A stretch of 29,362 nt of DNA from Symbiodinium natans. Lineage: Eukaryota; Sar; Dinophyceae; Suessiales; Symbiodiniaceae. The stretch covers positions 286,257 to 315,618 of the forward strand of contig CAJNDS010002686.1 of the NCBI GenBank assembly GCA_905221605.1, written 5' to 3'. The position numbers and the translations under genes are program-made. The notes beneath the pieces are model-generated. The model searched no databases. It had not been told where the DNA came from and was given only the letters and a program-made list of their open reading frames with translations. Of this stretch, positions 26,501-29,362 are shown piece by piece (within the stretch, counting starts at the first letter, position 1; every line of letters starts with the position of its first letter).

Positions 26501-28990
26501 TGGTGTGATCCTGTGGTCTCTTGGGGGCTCTAGCAGGCTCTCGGGGGTCTCTTGTGCGCCTTTGGGGGGGTCTTCGGGCGTGTTTAGGGTTTGGGTTTAG
26601 GGTGTAGGGTTAAAGGTTTAGGGTTTGGGGTTTAGGGTTTAGGGTTTGGGGTTTAGGGGTTTAGGGTGTAGCGCTCTAGGATCGTTCAGGGGTTTAGGAC
26701 GGTCTCGGGGCTAAGGCTAAACAGCACGCGAGATTTATCGCGACCCACTCGGTAGAAGGTCAGCCCCATCCTTGTCTACTAATTAATTGCTTAAGAACAC
26801 CGGAAAAACACATAGTTTTCCTTACTAAGGGCAATATAGGGATTATTATGACTTTTCTCTTGGGGTTCCTAAGCAAATAGTCGTTGTGGCACACAGCACA
26901 AGAAGGCAGACGAACGAATTCAGCCCAGGCGGGTGTGATGTCAGCCGAACAACAGCGAACATGCCAGGGCACGTGGCTGTTTCGAGCGCTCGTGTTCCGT
27001 CAACAATCTTCGAGGTCCGTGCGACGTGTGCGGCTTCAAAACCGCCCAGCAAAAGCAAACCCTAAACCCTAAACCCTAAACCCTAGACCCTAAACCCTAA
27101 ACCCTAAACCCTAAACCCTAGACCCTAAACCCTAAACCCTAAACCCCAAACATCATGTTGGCACCGGATATCGCAACTCCAGACTGTAGGCCTCAGTGAC
27201 CCACCATCACCCATGGGAGGCAGCCCCCCACCCCGAAGTCACGCACCCCAACGGGCAGCCCGGAAATGAGGTGCTGGCCGTACACCTCTAAGTTCCGGGA
27301 GAGGCAACGACCCCAAAGCCATGTGCAGGGTACCACCACACGGAAGGCCTCATGAAACAGAAGACATGTTGAGGATGTCGGAAAACAGGCCCAAGCAGGG
27401 TCGACTTAAGCCGACCACGAGCATGGGATTCTACTGGTTGCTTAAGAACCCCAAAAGAATTTAAAAAAAAAGAGTACTAATCCCTATATTACCCTAAAAA
27501 AGGAAGAGTACTTTTTATGTTTTCGGGCTTCTTAAGCAAATAGGAGGATTTGAGGGCTTAGGGGTTTAGAAGGCTTTCTCCGAGGCGCCCATCGAGATTG
27601 AAGTACAGTGTGGTGCTTGCGGAACTAAGACTGGGACTTTCGATGCTGCTGACTATGGCCAGTTGTTTCAAAACCCTGCACCCTGAACCCTGAACCCTGA
27701 ACCCTGAACCCTAAACCCTAAACCCTAAACCCTAAACCCTAAACCCTAAACCCTAAACCCTAAACTTAGAGAAAAACCTTAACCTTAACGCCCCAGAACC
27801 TAAACCCCCCAGGGTGGGAAGCCCAAGCTAAGGCCCATGCCGGATCGCGACATCCACTCCTCCCAGTGTCTTCGGGAAGTTACATGGTCCCTTAATTTGG
27901 GCCCTGTTTAGGGGTTTAGGGGTTTAGGGGTTTAGGGGTTTAGGGTTTAGGGTTTAGGGTTTAGGGTTTAGAGTTTAGGGTTTAGGGTTTAGAGTTTAGG
28001 GTTTAGGGTTTAGGGTTTAGCCCTCATATAACCTATACAACCCAAGGGCCCATACTTCAGAACCCTTTAAAGCAGGTGAGGGACCAAATTGAGGGCCCAA
28101 GTAACTACCCTTAGACAGAAGAGGATAACTCCGGGCTAAGCCCTGTGGTGGCAGGAGAGTTCTGTAAGTTAGAGTTTAGGGTTTCGGCTTTAAGCTTTAG
28201 GCTTTAGGCTTTAGGCTTTAGGCTTTAGGCTTTAGGCTTTAGGCTTTAGGCTTTAGGCTTTAGGCTTTAGGCTTTAGGGTGTAGGGTGTAGGGTGTAGGG
28301 TTTAGGGTTTAGGGTTTAGGGTTTAGGGTTTAGGGTTTAGGGTTTGGGGTTTGGGGTTTGGGGTTTGGGGTTTAGGGTTTGGGGTTTGGGGCTTGGGGTT
28401 TGGGGCTTGGGGATGAGGACTCACCCCGGCAGATCTGCCTACTGCCATGATTACGGCCGCCACTGACACTACAACTGATTCCTGCCAATGCGTCACCCGT
28501 GCGCCTGACACCAGGTGACCTTGGCATTGGAGATCTTCCTGAGCATGGGCAAAGTGAATCTCTGAAGTCCCTAAACCCTAGCCCTAAACCCTACACCGTA
28601 AACCCTAAACCCTAAGCTTTTAAACCCTGAACCCTGAACCCCGGACCCCATAGACTACTGTACCCTCCTCGGCTAGCAAAAGCCCACCAGCAACCCCGGA
28701 CCCCGTCCAAAACCCCCTTGCAACTCGAGTTTAAGGGGTACAAGGAGTCTGATTCCCCTAGAAAACCCCCTTCTTCTGCCTTATCTACTCCCTATATACC
28801 TAATGTAGCCCCCAAATAGCCCCTAAAGAACCCCCAAATAACCCCTAAAGAACCCCCAAGGTCCCTAAACCCTAAACCCTAAACCCTACACCCTAAACCC
28901 TAAACCCCCTTTTCTACCTTATCTAGTCCCTTGACAAGTGTCTTTTGCAGCTCCTCCGCATCTCTGCCCTCGAAAGGCAGGCTACCACTC
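13942..28990 (-). CDS. Calcium-dependent protein kinase (CDPK), partial, multi-exon
   Basis: Known role of the family: a Ser/Thr kinase switched on when calcium binds its own calmodulin-like domain. The exons read in order on the minus strand as end of the kinase C-lobe (GSLPFEG, then RFTLPMLRKIS, then LLNSNEGARIEAAQALKHKWF), junction (ILSSLRGFRKLNKFRK, ASLAVIASMLPEK) and four EF-hands (DKDGDGEVTLTEL; degenerate SYTEFVAAT; DNSGQLEPAEL; DENGDGEIDFQEF). Exons: 28918-28990, 28520-28561, 25143-25205, about 24659-24753, 23630-23693, 23429-23467, 23233-23259 (inferred), 22833-22868, about 22364-22433, 20400-20520, 14883-14954, 13942-14037. Most join in phase 0. The ATP-binding lobe and HRD/DFG motifs are not visible and should lie past the right edge. 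Two joins (24659 to 23693, and 20400 to 14954) are unresolved: the obvious splice sites give a frame break or stop. That could mean a missed exon, an unusual donor or a decaying gene. Introns are filled with telomere-type arrays, short transposons and a viral fragment. Confidence 0.85.
14048..14150. repeat. TTTAGGG array right of CDPK EF-hand 4
   Basis: On the minus strand this is CCCTAAA just before the acceptor of exon 13942-14037. Confidence 0.93.
14393..14505. repeat. (GA)n and (CA)n microsatellites
   Basis: GA repeats at about 14388-14420 and CA repeats at 14424-14505 with a short CG interruption, in the CDPK intron. Confidence 0.97.
14560..14880. repeat. TTTAGGG array, G-rich worn tract, CCCTAAA array
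   Basis: Canonical units at 14560-14620, a GGGGTTTT-rich tract, then CCCTAAA units 14766-14876 ending against the EF-hand 3 exon. Confidence 0.92.
14883..14954 (-). CDS. CDPK exon: EF-hand 3 (DNSGQLEPAEL)
   Basis: This 72-nt exon is 24 codons, phase 0: EF-hand loop DNSGQLEPAEL then VDGYLLGKLEPEE. The donor is GAG|GCGAGG (GC type). The acceptor is taken as CTCAAG, but the join to the previous exon is not resolved. Confidence 0.8.
14960..15030. repeat. TTTAGGG array right of CDPK EF-hand 3
   Basis: Short array before the 17-bp inverted-repeat element and viral island. Confidence 0.85.
15041..15327. mobile_element. 287-bp element with perfect 17-bp terminal inverted repeats
   Basis: ACCATTTCCATTTTCTA at 15041-15057 is exactly complementary to 15311-15327. 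The interior is C/A-rich and made of degenerate units of about 80 bp (compare 15078-15105 with 15160-15187: CCATAAYAACCTATACCYCA). No clear target duplication. It touches the left edge of the viral island and may be a separate small transposon or part of its end. Confidence 0.6.
15386..15416 (-). terminator. Perfect 13-bp hairpin just after the viral gene end
   Basis: Arms AATAATATTATTT (15386-15398) and its exact complement (15404-15416) with a 5-nt loop. It lies 10 bp beyond the stop of the broken leftward ORF. Hairpins at transcript ends are known in several large and small eukaryotic DNA viruses; that role here is inferred from position. Confidence 0.5.
15426..15807 (-). pseudogene. Broken coiled-coil viral ORF
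   Basis: From ATG 15807 the frame reads MDYTDLITYKIQVKYIKKIH and then stops at TGA 15733-15735. Coding-like sequence continues (NRLLKQNKELCKLLKAYGSV), shifts frame near 15640-15660, shifts again at a run of Gs near 15540, and ends at TAG 15426-15428. At least three lesions. The peptide pieces are lysine/glutamate-rich and probably coiled coil. Function unknown. Confidence 0.6.
15880..16464 (-). CDS. Uncharacterised viral ORF with two zinc-finger-like cysteine clusters, 194 aa
   Basis: Starts at ATG 16464. Residues 1-35 hold paired cysteines (VCKSCC...FKTCNRCREAKRKC) like the zinc ribbons often found in phage and viral proteins. Residues about 57-80 give CEECGRKIKHENWDAHFHYA then FHP, which has CxxC-x11-H-x5-H spacing and could be a C2H2 finger. 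A charged alpha-helical middle follows, then a proline/lysine linker with a short repeat (KPKSDPDKPKSD). A nucleic-acid-binding role is plausible but inferred. The reading frame continues in phase past the TAG stop into the damaged ORF downstream (15426-15807), so the two may once have been one longer gene. Confidence 0.6.
   Translation of the reverse strand: MEKRVCKSCCTTKDIEEFDGFKTCNRCREAKRKCYGKNKNEYNQARREERAKGSQLCEECGRKIKHENWDAHFHYAFHPKSELNVLMKDYLRKLGNLRKDGKLNDELQAEIKAEYEKQKREIRKRLNEQCPSKFVDDDEPHPEPEKPKSDPDKPKSDLDKVFNHVHQLLFNDEPLEDYFMLFGKHKDRIIIEFL
16517..16552. other. Perfect 11-bp inverted repeat between viral genes
   Basis: Arms TCTAATGATTT (16517-16527) and complement (16542-16552), loop 14 nt. 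It lies 53 bp upstream of the 194-aa ORF and downstream of the small 66-codon ORF. It could end the upstream transcript or act as a control site. Confidence 0.45.
16560..16690 (-). other. Possible remnant of a cysteine-rich viral coding sequence
   Basis: One minus frame reads PPCQCPVCFHKRINRMW before stops. The cysteine spacing hints at a zinc-binding segment, but stops make this a remnant at best. The stretch is slightly richer in GC than its surroundings. Confidence 0.2.
16710..16907 (-). pseudogene. Small viral ORF with one internal stop, 66 codons
   Basis: From ATG 16907 it reads MDCLCPKTVNKEKKKDWLGE then RKNV, meets TGA at codon 25 (16833-16835), and continues in the same frame as an acidic, tyrosine-rich helix (IIDELEDYYHYEEYKKRFKL) to TAG 16710-16712. 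The reading frame is otherwise clean, so a single base change explains the break. Not recognised. Confidence 0.5.
16928..17473 (-). CDS. Uncharacterised viral ORF, 181 aa
   Basis: Not recognised. It is an intact 181-residue ORF from ATG at 17473, 45 bp from the ATPase start and divergent from it. The N-terminus is acidic (ENIEEIVTPPKYRRCCFNLL). The middle has scattered cysteines and histidines (NFHIDKGSVSCNLWRCGRKA), perhaps a metal site, and the C-terminus (TPEEAEERRIKLEQELEELK) is a probable coiled coil. No signal peptide or membrane segment is evident. AT-rich codon use differs from the host exons. The shared spacer suggests co-expression with the ATPase. Function unknown. Confidence 0.6.
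   Translation of the reverse strand: MKDNKITYTDYIEIINEIENIEEIVTPPKYRRCCFNLLEFMKAIIQYCNIKSKKYKMSKEEAKQNDNFHIDKGSVSCNLWRCGRKAFHKETKTTTDKEGNTIVNQIEERSSWRVGGRRGTTPDDNDIFKTNKDAKEDIDTVDADWGKVGTSRSITPEEAEERRIKLEQELEELKNKIHSMD
17474..17518. promoter_or_regulatory. Shared AT-rich spacer between divergent viral genes
   Basis: A 45-bp, nearly all A/T spacer separates the 181-aa ORF (leftward) from the ATPase (rightward). By position it should hold the promoters of both. A repeated (A)TATTAAC occurs twice; no known motif is assigned. Confidence 0.35.
17519..18289 (+). pseudogene. Viral genome-packaging ATPase (A32/FtsK-like), broken
   Basis: Known role of the family: an ATP-driven motor that loads DNA into capsids. 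Walker A is GPSGSGKG (codons at 17615-17638); Walker B is the hydrophobic strand ending IIVDDF (about 17900-17917); downstream RGRHSAMNIITAAQKF fits the sensor region. The frame is open from 17501, but its first sensible codon (17519) is ACG where ATG would be expected, so the start looks lost by one base change. The first remaining ATG (17654) is after Walker A. A TAG at 18194 interrupts the frame, yet coding-like sequence resumes (PYSFLFINLIKGDVTDMLYK) to about 18,289. With the stop ignored the length is about 255 codons, normal for the small-virus members. The gene is divergent from the 181-aa ORF. Alternatives are a non-ATG start or readthrough; simple decay is likelier. Confidence 0.82.
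18397..18491. mobile_element. Family C element inserted into telomere-type repeats
   Basis: Perfect 15-bp termini TTGGGATGTTCCCCC and complement; 95 bp. It is flanked by an 8-bp duplication CCTAAACC (18389-18396 and 18492-18499), which is itself telomere-type sequence, so this copy jumped into an existing array. Confidence 0.88.
18500..18625. repeat. CCCTAAA arrays
   Basis: Continues the array into which the family C copy inserted; canonical block 18558-18620. Confidence 0.92.
18688..18783. repeat. TTTAGGG array framed by a 15-bp direct repeat
   Basis: The array is bounded on the left by AACTAATTACCTAAAAA (about 18674-18690) and on the right by AACTAATTACCTAAAAA (about 18785-18801). A direct repeat at both edges looks like a duplication made when the array was added. 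Confidence 0.85.
19172..19515. repeat. CCCTAAAA (8-mer) block, spacer, TTTAGGG/CTTAGGG block
   Basis: 19172-19272 is the 8-bp unit CCCTAAAA (TTTTAGGG). 19330-19515 is TTTAGGG with a homogenised CTTAGGG block. Confidence 0.95.
19516..20294. other. No gene; repeats only, 19516-20294
   Basis: Holds family F copy 1 (19636-19850), a worn G-rich tract, a run of 16 Gs near 20010 and a short TTTAGGG array (20044-20092). No recognised exon. Confidence 0.6.
19636..19850. repeat. Family F repeat, copy 1, split by an array
   Basis: TTTTGCTGTGATCCGGCGTC ... CTTGTCTCCCAC, then a CCCTAAA/CCCTGAA array (19762-19815), then ACCGTCTCAGGCAGCAAAAC. The copy at 25403-25570 has the same flanks joined without an array. 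Confidence 0.68.
20295..20394. repeat. CCCTAAA array left of CDPK EF-hand 2
   Basis: Canonical with three CCCGAAA units; abuts the exon at 20400. Confidence 0.93.
20400..20520 (-). CDS. CDPK exon: degenerate EF-hand 2 (SYTEFVAATFDRSR)
   Basis: The exon has the CDPK hallmark 'Y-x-EFvaAt' in SYTEFVAATFDRSRH. The loop before it (LDQEFPAFSYTE) lacks the usual D-x-D-x-DG ligands, so this EF-hand probably does not bind calcium. The acceptor ...AAATAGTAG| is exactly the outer end of the family B transposon that starts at 20521. The obvious donor AAG|GTTTAG is preceded by an in-frame TGA, so the end is uncertain. Confidence 0.78.
20521..20677. mobile_element. Family B element; its end is the CDPK EF2 acceptor
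   Basis: Ends CTACTATTTGCTTAAGAA and CTTAAGCAACTAG. The left end carries an internal duplication of TTTGCTTAAGAA. On the minus strand the element ends AAATAGTAG and the EF-hand 2 exon begins at the next base, so its terminal repeat supplies the 3' splice site. Confidence 0.75.
20726..20972. mobile_element. Family E element split by a telomere-type array
   Basis: Ends CTTGGAGGTTCAGGGTAC and TACCCATGAACCTCCAAG. A 110-bp array with several variant units (20757-20868) separates the left tip from the interior CTGCACTTATAAGCCCCCC. It lies in the CDPK intron before EF-hand 2. Confidence 0.75.
21185..21505 (-). CDS. Intronless Ala/Lys/Pro-rich small basic protein, histone H1-like
   Basis: ATG at 21505, 106 aa. 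An N-terminal segment (MLFSLRKPRQDIFSATKKAR) is followed by an alanine/lysine/proline tract (SAAKAAAKPAATPATKAAAK, continuing SAAKSAPKAG), then a Gly/Ala/Pro tract and a short tail. The composition is like the C-terminal tail of histone H1 or a DNA-compacting protein; no globular H1 domain is seen. AT-rich flanks on both sides (21040-21170, 21530-21720) and absence of telomere-type repeats make it look like a separate unit nested, same strand, in the CDPK intron. Other frames are open too because of high GC, so a chance ORF cannot be excluded. Confidence 0.4.
   Translation of the reverse strand: MLFSLRKPRQDIFSATKKARKSTQSAQGQQEAESAAKAAAKPAATPATKAAAKSAAKSAPKAGQPAEGAAGAAGAAAPAGAPAPTSEAQKAMLRSQPSWKAGTTQK
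21506..22110. other. AT-rich flank, then short arrays
   Basis: 21530-21720 is AT-rich with repeated TATAC/TATAG and no gene. 21818-21890 and 21996-22063 are short CCCTAAA and TTTAGGG arrays around a 100-bp spacer. Confidence 0.4.
22129..22358. repeat. 9-bp CCCTATAAA array (about 22 units)
   Basis: The unit is CCCTATAAA (TTTATAGGG on the other strand), a telomere-like unit with two extra bases. It gives the spurious protein repeat NPI. A few canonical CCCTAAA units end the block next to the CDPK exon 22364-22433. Confidence 0.97.
22364..22433 (-). CDS. CDPK exon: rest of EF-hand 1 and helix (VTLTELREAMEDL)
   Basis: The exon continues DGDGE into VTLTELREAMEDL without a frame break after acceptor TTCTAG, completing EF-hand 1. 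The downstream end is approximate: several GC donors follow LKTNKPTPGLK. Confidence 0.82.
22463..22610. repeat. TTTAGGG array with CTTAGGG block
   Basis: Reads CCCTAAA on the minus strand, upstream of the acceptor of exon 22364-22433. Confidence 0.93.
22833..22868 (-). CDS. CDPK exon: EF-hand 1 loop (RFIYLDKDGDGE)
   Basis: This 36-nt exon, phase 0, has acceptor CGGCAG and donor GAG|GTGGAG. It holds the calcium-binding start DKDGDG of EF-hand 1; the loop is completed by VTLTEL in the next exon. Confidence 0.85.
23100..23215. repeat. Worn CCCTAAA array
   Basis: Units vary in length (CCCCTAAA, CCCTATAG). It lies between the inferred CDPK microexon and EF-hand 1. Confidence 0.85.
23233..23259 (-). 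CDS. Possible 27-nt CDPK microexon (HQRTPDSEL)
   Basis: Inferred. It lies between acceptor GACACAG and donor CTG|GTAGGG, is nine codons in phase 0, and would supply the spacing expected between LPEK and the first EF-hand loop. The only support is this fit of frame, splice motifs and length. Confidence 0.4.
23429..23467 (-). CDS. CDPK exon: ASLAVIASMLPEK
   Basis: This 39-nt exon is 13 codons, phase 0. It corresponds to the segment leading into EF-hand 1 (family pattern 'AL-x-vIA-x-x-Lpee'). The acceptor is GGGCAG and the donor AAG|GTCGTC. The intron before it is built almost wholly from opposed telomere-type arrays. Confidence 0.78.
23477..23618. repeat. CDPK intron made of opposed telomere-type arrays
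   Basis: TTTAGGG units (23481-23558) meet CCCTAAA units (23565-23610) with almost no spacer between exons 23429-23467 and 23630-23693. The transcript of this 160-nt intron could fold into one long hairpin. Confidence 0.9.
23630..23693 (-). CDS. CDPK exon: junction/autoinhibitory segment
   Basis: The exon encodes GLRQEILSSLRGFRKLNKFRK, which fits the CDPK junction pattern 'vL-x-x-L-x-x-F-x-x-x-NKlKK'. Its acceptor is CCAAGTAG, which belongs to the terminal repeat of the family E transposon at 23697. The donor is AAG|GCCATT (GC type). Confidence 0.8.
23697..23890. mobile_element. Chimera: family E half, telomere-type array, family D half
   Basis: CTTGGAGGTCCAGGGTACTT (family E tip, 23697-23725) is followed by an array (to about 23810) and then by AAGGGCCCATACATCAGAAC ...CACCCTTA (family D right half). 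The outer family E end gives the acceptor of the CDPK junction exon. Confidence 0.65.
23965..24040. repeat. Family G repeat
   Basis: Diverged second copy of the repeat at 9215-9290. Confidence 0.4.
24542..24644. mobile_element. Family B element, about 103 bp
   Basis: Termini GCTTAAGAAACCCCCAAAA and TTTTGGGGGTTCTTAAGC in inverted orientation, with a central CTAAGGGCAATATAGGG. It lies in the CDPK intron after the kinase-end exon. Confidence 0.78.
24659..24753 (-). CDS. CDPK exon: end of kinase domain (ALKHKWF)
   Basis: The exon begins ALKHKWF, the 'AL-x-HPW' motif that closes the kinase domain, and continues with a basic linker (KRVPRRRLAAVDEDCGSKCF). The acceptor is CATGAG. The donor is unclear: the sequence AG|GGTATAG has no GT in the phase needed for the next recognised exon. 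A family B transposon lies just downstream at 24542-24644. Confidence 0.75.
24935..25110. repeat. CCCTAAA array, about 23 units
   Basis: Pure canonical units, ending as CCCCTAAA, left of CDPK exon 25143-25205. Confidence 0.96.
25143..25205 (-). CDS. CDPK exon: kinase helix H/I (AMNLARQLLNSNEGARIEA)
   Basis: This 63-nt exon is 21 codons, phase 0. It matches the family pattern 'AKDLI-x-x-LL-x-x-DP-x-x-R-x-x-A-x-x-AL'. The donor is CAG|GCGCCA, a GC rather than GT donor. Joined to the next exon it reads EAAQALKHKWF without a break. Confidence 0.8.
25227..25404. repeat. TTTAGGG array, about 25 units
   Basis: Pure canonical units, right of CDPK exon 25143-25205, continuing into family F copy 2. 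Confidence 0.96.
25403..25570. repeat. Family F repeat, copy 2, unbroken
   Basis: TTTTGCTGTGATAGGGCGTA ... CTTTCTCCCACTCCACGCCG ... GGCGGCAAAGCCACCCAAAC. Similarity to the region around copy 1 may extend further (compare 19940-20040 with 25940-26130, both ending in GGGCGGCCTA). Confidence 0.65.
25571..26310. other. No assigned gene, 25571-26310
   Basis: GC-rich 25660-26110 with a long minus frame (25582-26001) that I reject as a gene; then TTTAGGG units 26127-26310. Confidence 0.35.
26311..26412. mobile_element. Family E element, about 102 bp
   Basis: Interior TTATAGCTGCACTTATGAAC and right end CATGAACCTCCAAG match family E; the left end is worn (GGCTGTTCAGGGTAC) and directly follows a TTTAGGG array. 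Confidence 0.7.
26581..26680. repeat. TTTAGGG/TTTGGGG array
   Basis: Mixed units, plus strand. Confidence 0.88.
26776..26880. mobile_element. Family B element, about 105 bp
   Basis: Termini CTACTAATTAATTGCTTAAG and CCTAAGCAAATAG, with the same central CTAAGGGCAATATAGGG as the copy at 24542. Confidence 0.75.
26881..27430. other. No assigned gene, 26881-27430
   Basis: Minus frames at 26760-27058 are open but unrecognised. A CCCTAAA array lies at 27058-27148. 27150-27430 has no recognised feature. Confidence 0.3.
27431..27543. mobile_element. Family B element, about 113 bp
   Basis: Termini CTACTGGTTGCTTAAGAACC and CTTCTTAAGCAAATAG. The interior contains CCCTATATTACCCT, related to the reverse of the other copies. 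Confidence 0.72.
27569..27669 (+). CDS. Possible plus-strand exon with a CxxC motif
   Basis: Between a TTTAGAAG acceptor-like end and a CCCTGCA array, the plus frame reads FSEAPIEIEVQCGACGTKTG then TFDAADYGQLFQNP. The residue mix looks like real protein with a CxxC metal or redox site. It would be on the strand opposite to the CDPK and inside its intron. The minus frame is open too; no family recognised. Confidence 0.35.
27674..27768. repeat. CCCTGAA and CCCTAAA array
   Basis: Four CCCTGAA units then canonical units. Confidence 0.95.
27873..28112. mobile_element. Family D element split by a telomere-type array
   Basis: The left part CGGGAAGTTACATGGTCCC and right part CTATACAACCCAAGGGCCC...ACTACCCTTA match the copy at 8807-8919. 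Between them sits a 110-bp TTTAGGG array (about 27908-28019) that the other copy lacks. Confidence 0.72.
28170..28412. repeat. TTTAGGC block, then TGTAGGG, TTTAGGG and TTTGGGG blocks
   Basis: About 12 units of TTTAGGC (28190-28277), three of TGTAGGG, seven canonical, then TTTGGGG. The variants form separate blocks rather than mixing. Confidence 0.95.
28520..28561 (-). CDS. CDPK exon: RFTLPMLRKISNAK
   Basis: This 42-nt exon is exactly 14 codons, phase 0 at both ends. It follows acceptor CTTCAG and precedes donor AAG|GTCACC. It corresponds to the CDPK stretch just before 'IS-x-x-AKDLI'. Confidence 0.75.
28568..28909. repeat. CCCTAAA units with a GC-rich spacer
   Basis: Short arrays at 28568-28640 and 28862-28909 enclose a spacer with no recognised gene, in the 356-nt CDPK intron. 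Confidence 0.8.
28918..28990 (-). CDS. CDPK exon: kinase C-lobe, SGSLPFEGRDAEE segment
   Basis: This exon encodes SGSLPFEGRDAEELQKTLVK plus GLDK. It matches the conserved kinase stretch 'LLSG-x-PPF-x-G' after helix F. The acceptor is CCCAG and the donor is AAG|GTAGAA. It ends in phase 0 and joins the next exon cleanly. Confidence 0.75.
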
Positions 28991-28992
28991 CT

Positions 28993-29250
28993 GGGTTTGG
29001 GGTTTGGGGTTTAGGGTTTGGGGTTTGGGATTTGGGGTTTAGGGTTTAGGGTTTCGGGTTTAGGGTTTAGGGTTGACCCTAAACCCCTTAAAAAACAGAG
29101 GCCGTGGCATGTGGATAAAGTTCAAACACCATCTGGACAAGAGCCCAAGCTACCCGAGTCCGCGCACGACGCGAAGCTACGTGCCCCCCTTTTTCTAACC
29201 GGAAGGGGCTTAGAGGGCTTAGAGGGTTTAGGGTTTAGGGTTCAGGGGGT
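28993..29250. repeat. TTTGGGG/TTTAGGG array and short later units
   Basis: Array 28993-29075 lies just upstream (minus strand) of the first visible CDPK exon. 29090-29220 has an open plus frame (WIKFKHHLDKSPSYPSPRTT) of unknown value; 29226-29247 is a short array. 29250-29362 shows nothing recognised. Confidence 0.8.
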
Positions 29251-29362
29251 TTCCAGAAGCCCGGTTCTACTTGCAAACCCTCTTCTGGGTTACAAAGCCC
29301 AGCTTCCTTTTTTCGAAAACCTGTTCTGGCAAGGAAACGCTATCACGACTAATTTGCTTGGC

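Noticed and set aside
2318-28909. CRISPR array
   Set aside because: Repeats are 7-bp tandem units without unique spacers, in eukaryotic DNA.
2318-29250. A true chromosome end or telomere
   Set aside because: Arrays occur in both orientations throughout, are short, and are separated by exons and transposons. These are internal telomere-type repeats.

Overview
This is eukaryotic nuclear DNA, most likely from an alga. Three features point there. Dozens of TTTAGGG/CCCTAAA arrays (the plant and algal type of telomere repeat) lie inside the sequence rather than at an end. Short exons of two intron-rich minus-strand genes are recognisable. Several families of short inverted-repeat transposons recur, some sitting exactly at splice sites. 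GC-AG introns with AG|G junctions, a calcium-dependent protein kinase (CDPK) and an alpha-glucan synthase would suit a dinoflagellate, chromerid, cryptophyte or similar lineage; the window alone does not decide which.

Layout. Positions 1-1,800 are transposons: a 93-bp inverted-repeat element, then a foldback element with arms of about 460 bp and a nested 160-bp hairpin element. Positions 2,387-8,146 (minus) hold about eleven exons of a GT5-family alpha-glucan synthase whose best remembered match is the alpha-1,3-glucan synthase type; its beginning is not recognised and its end runs off the left side or is lost. Positions 8,150-13,940 are mostly repeats, short transposons and weak open frames. 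Positions 13,942-28,990 (minus) hold the C-terminal half of a CDPK: end of the kinase lobe, junction segment and four EF-hands on eleven or twelve short exons. Its N-terminal kinase exons lie beyond the right edge.

Inside one CDPK intron (about 15,328-18,290) is an AT-rich island without telomere repeats. It carries a divergent cluster of virus-like genes: an A32/FtsK-type packaging ATPase with Walker A and B motifs, two intact ORFs of unknown function (one with zinc-finger-like cysteine pairs) and at least two broken ORFs. I read it as a recently integrated, decaying fragment of a polinton-like virus or virophage relative. The ATPase has lost its start codon and gained an internal stop.

Three processes seem to have shaped the region. 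Short transposons act as introns or supply splice sites. Telomere-type arrays have been added in the middle of several transposon copies and at intron ends. A DNA virus has integrated in an intron. The arrays give many spurious ORFs rich in NPKP, which are not genes. Exon ends come from splice motifs and remembered family patterns, with no alignment or RNA data.
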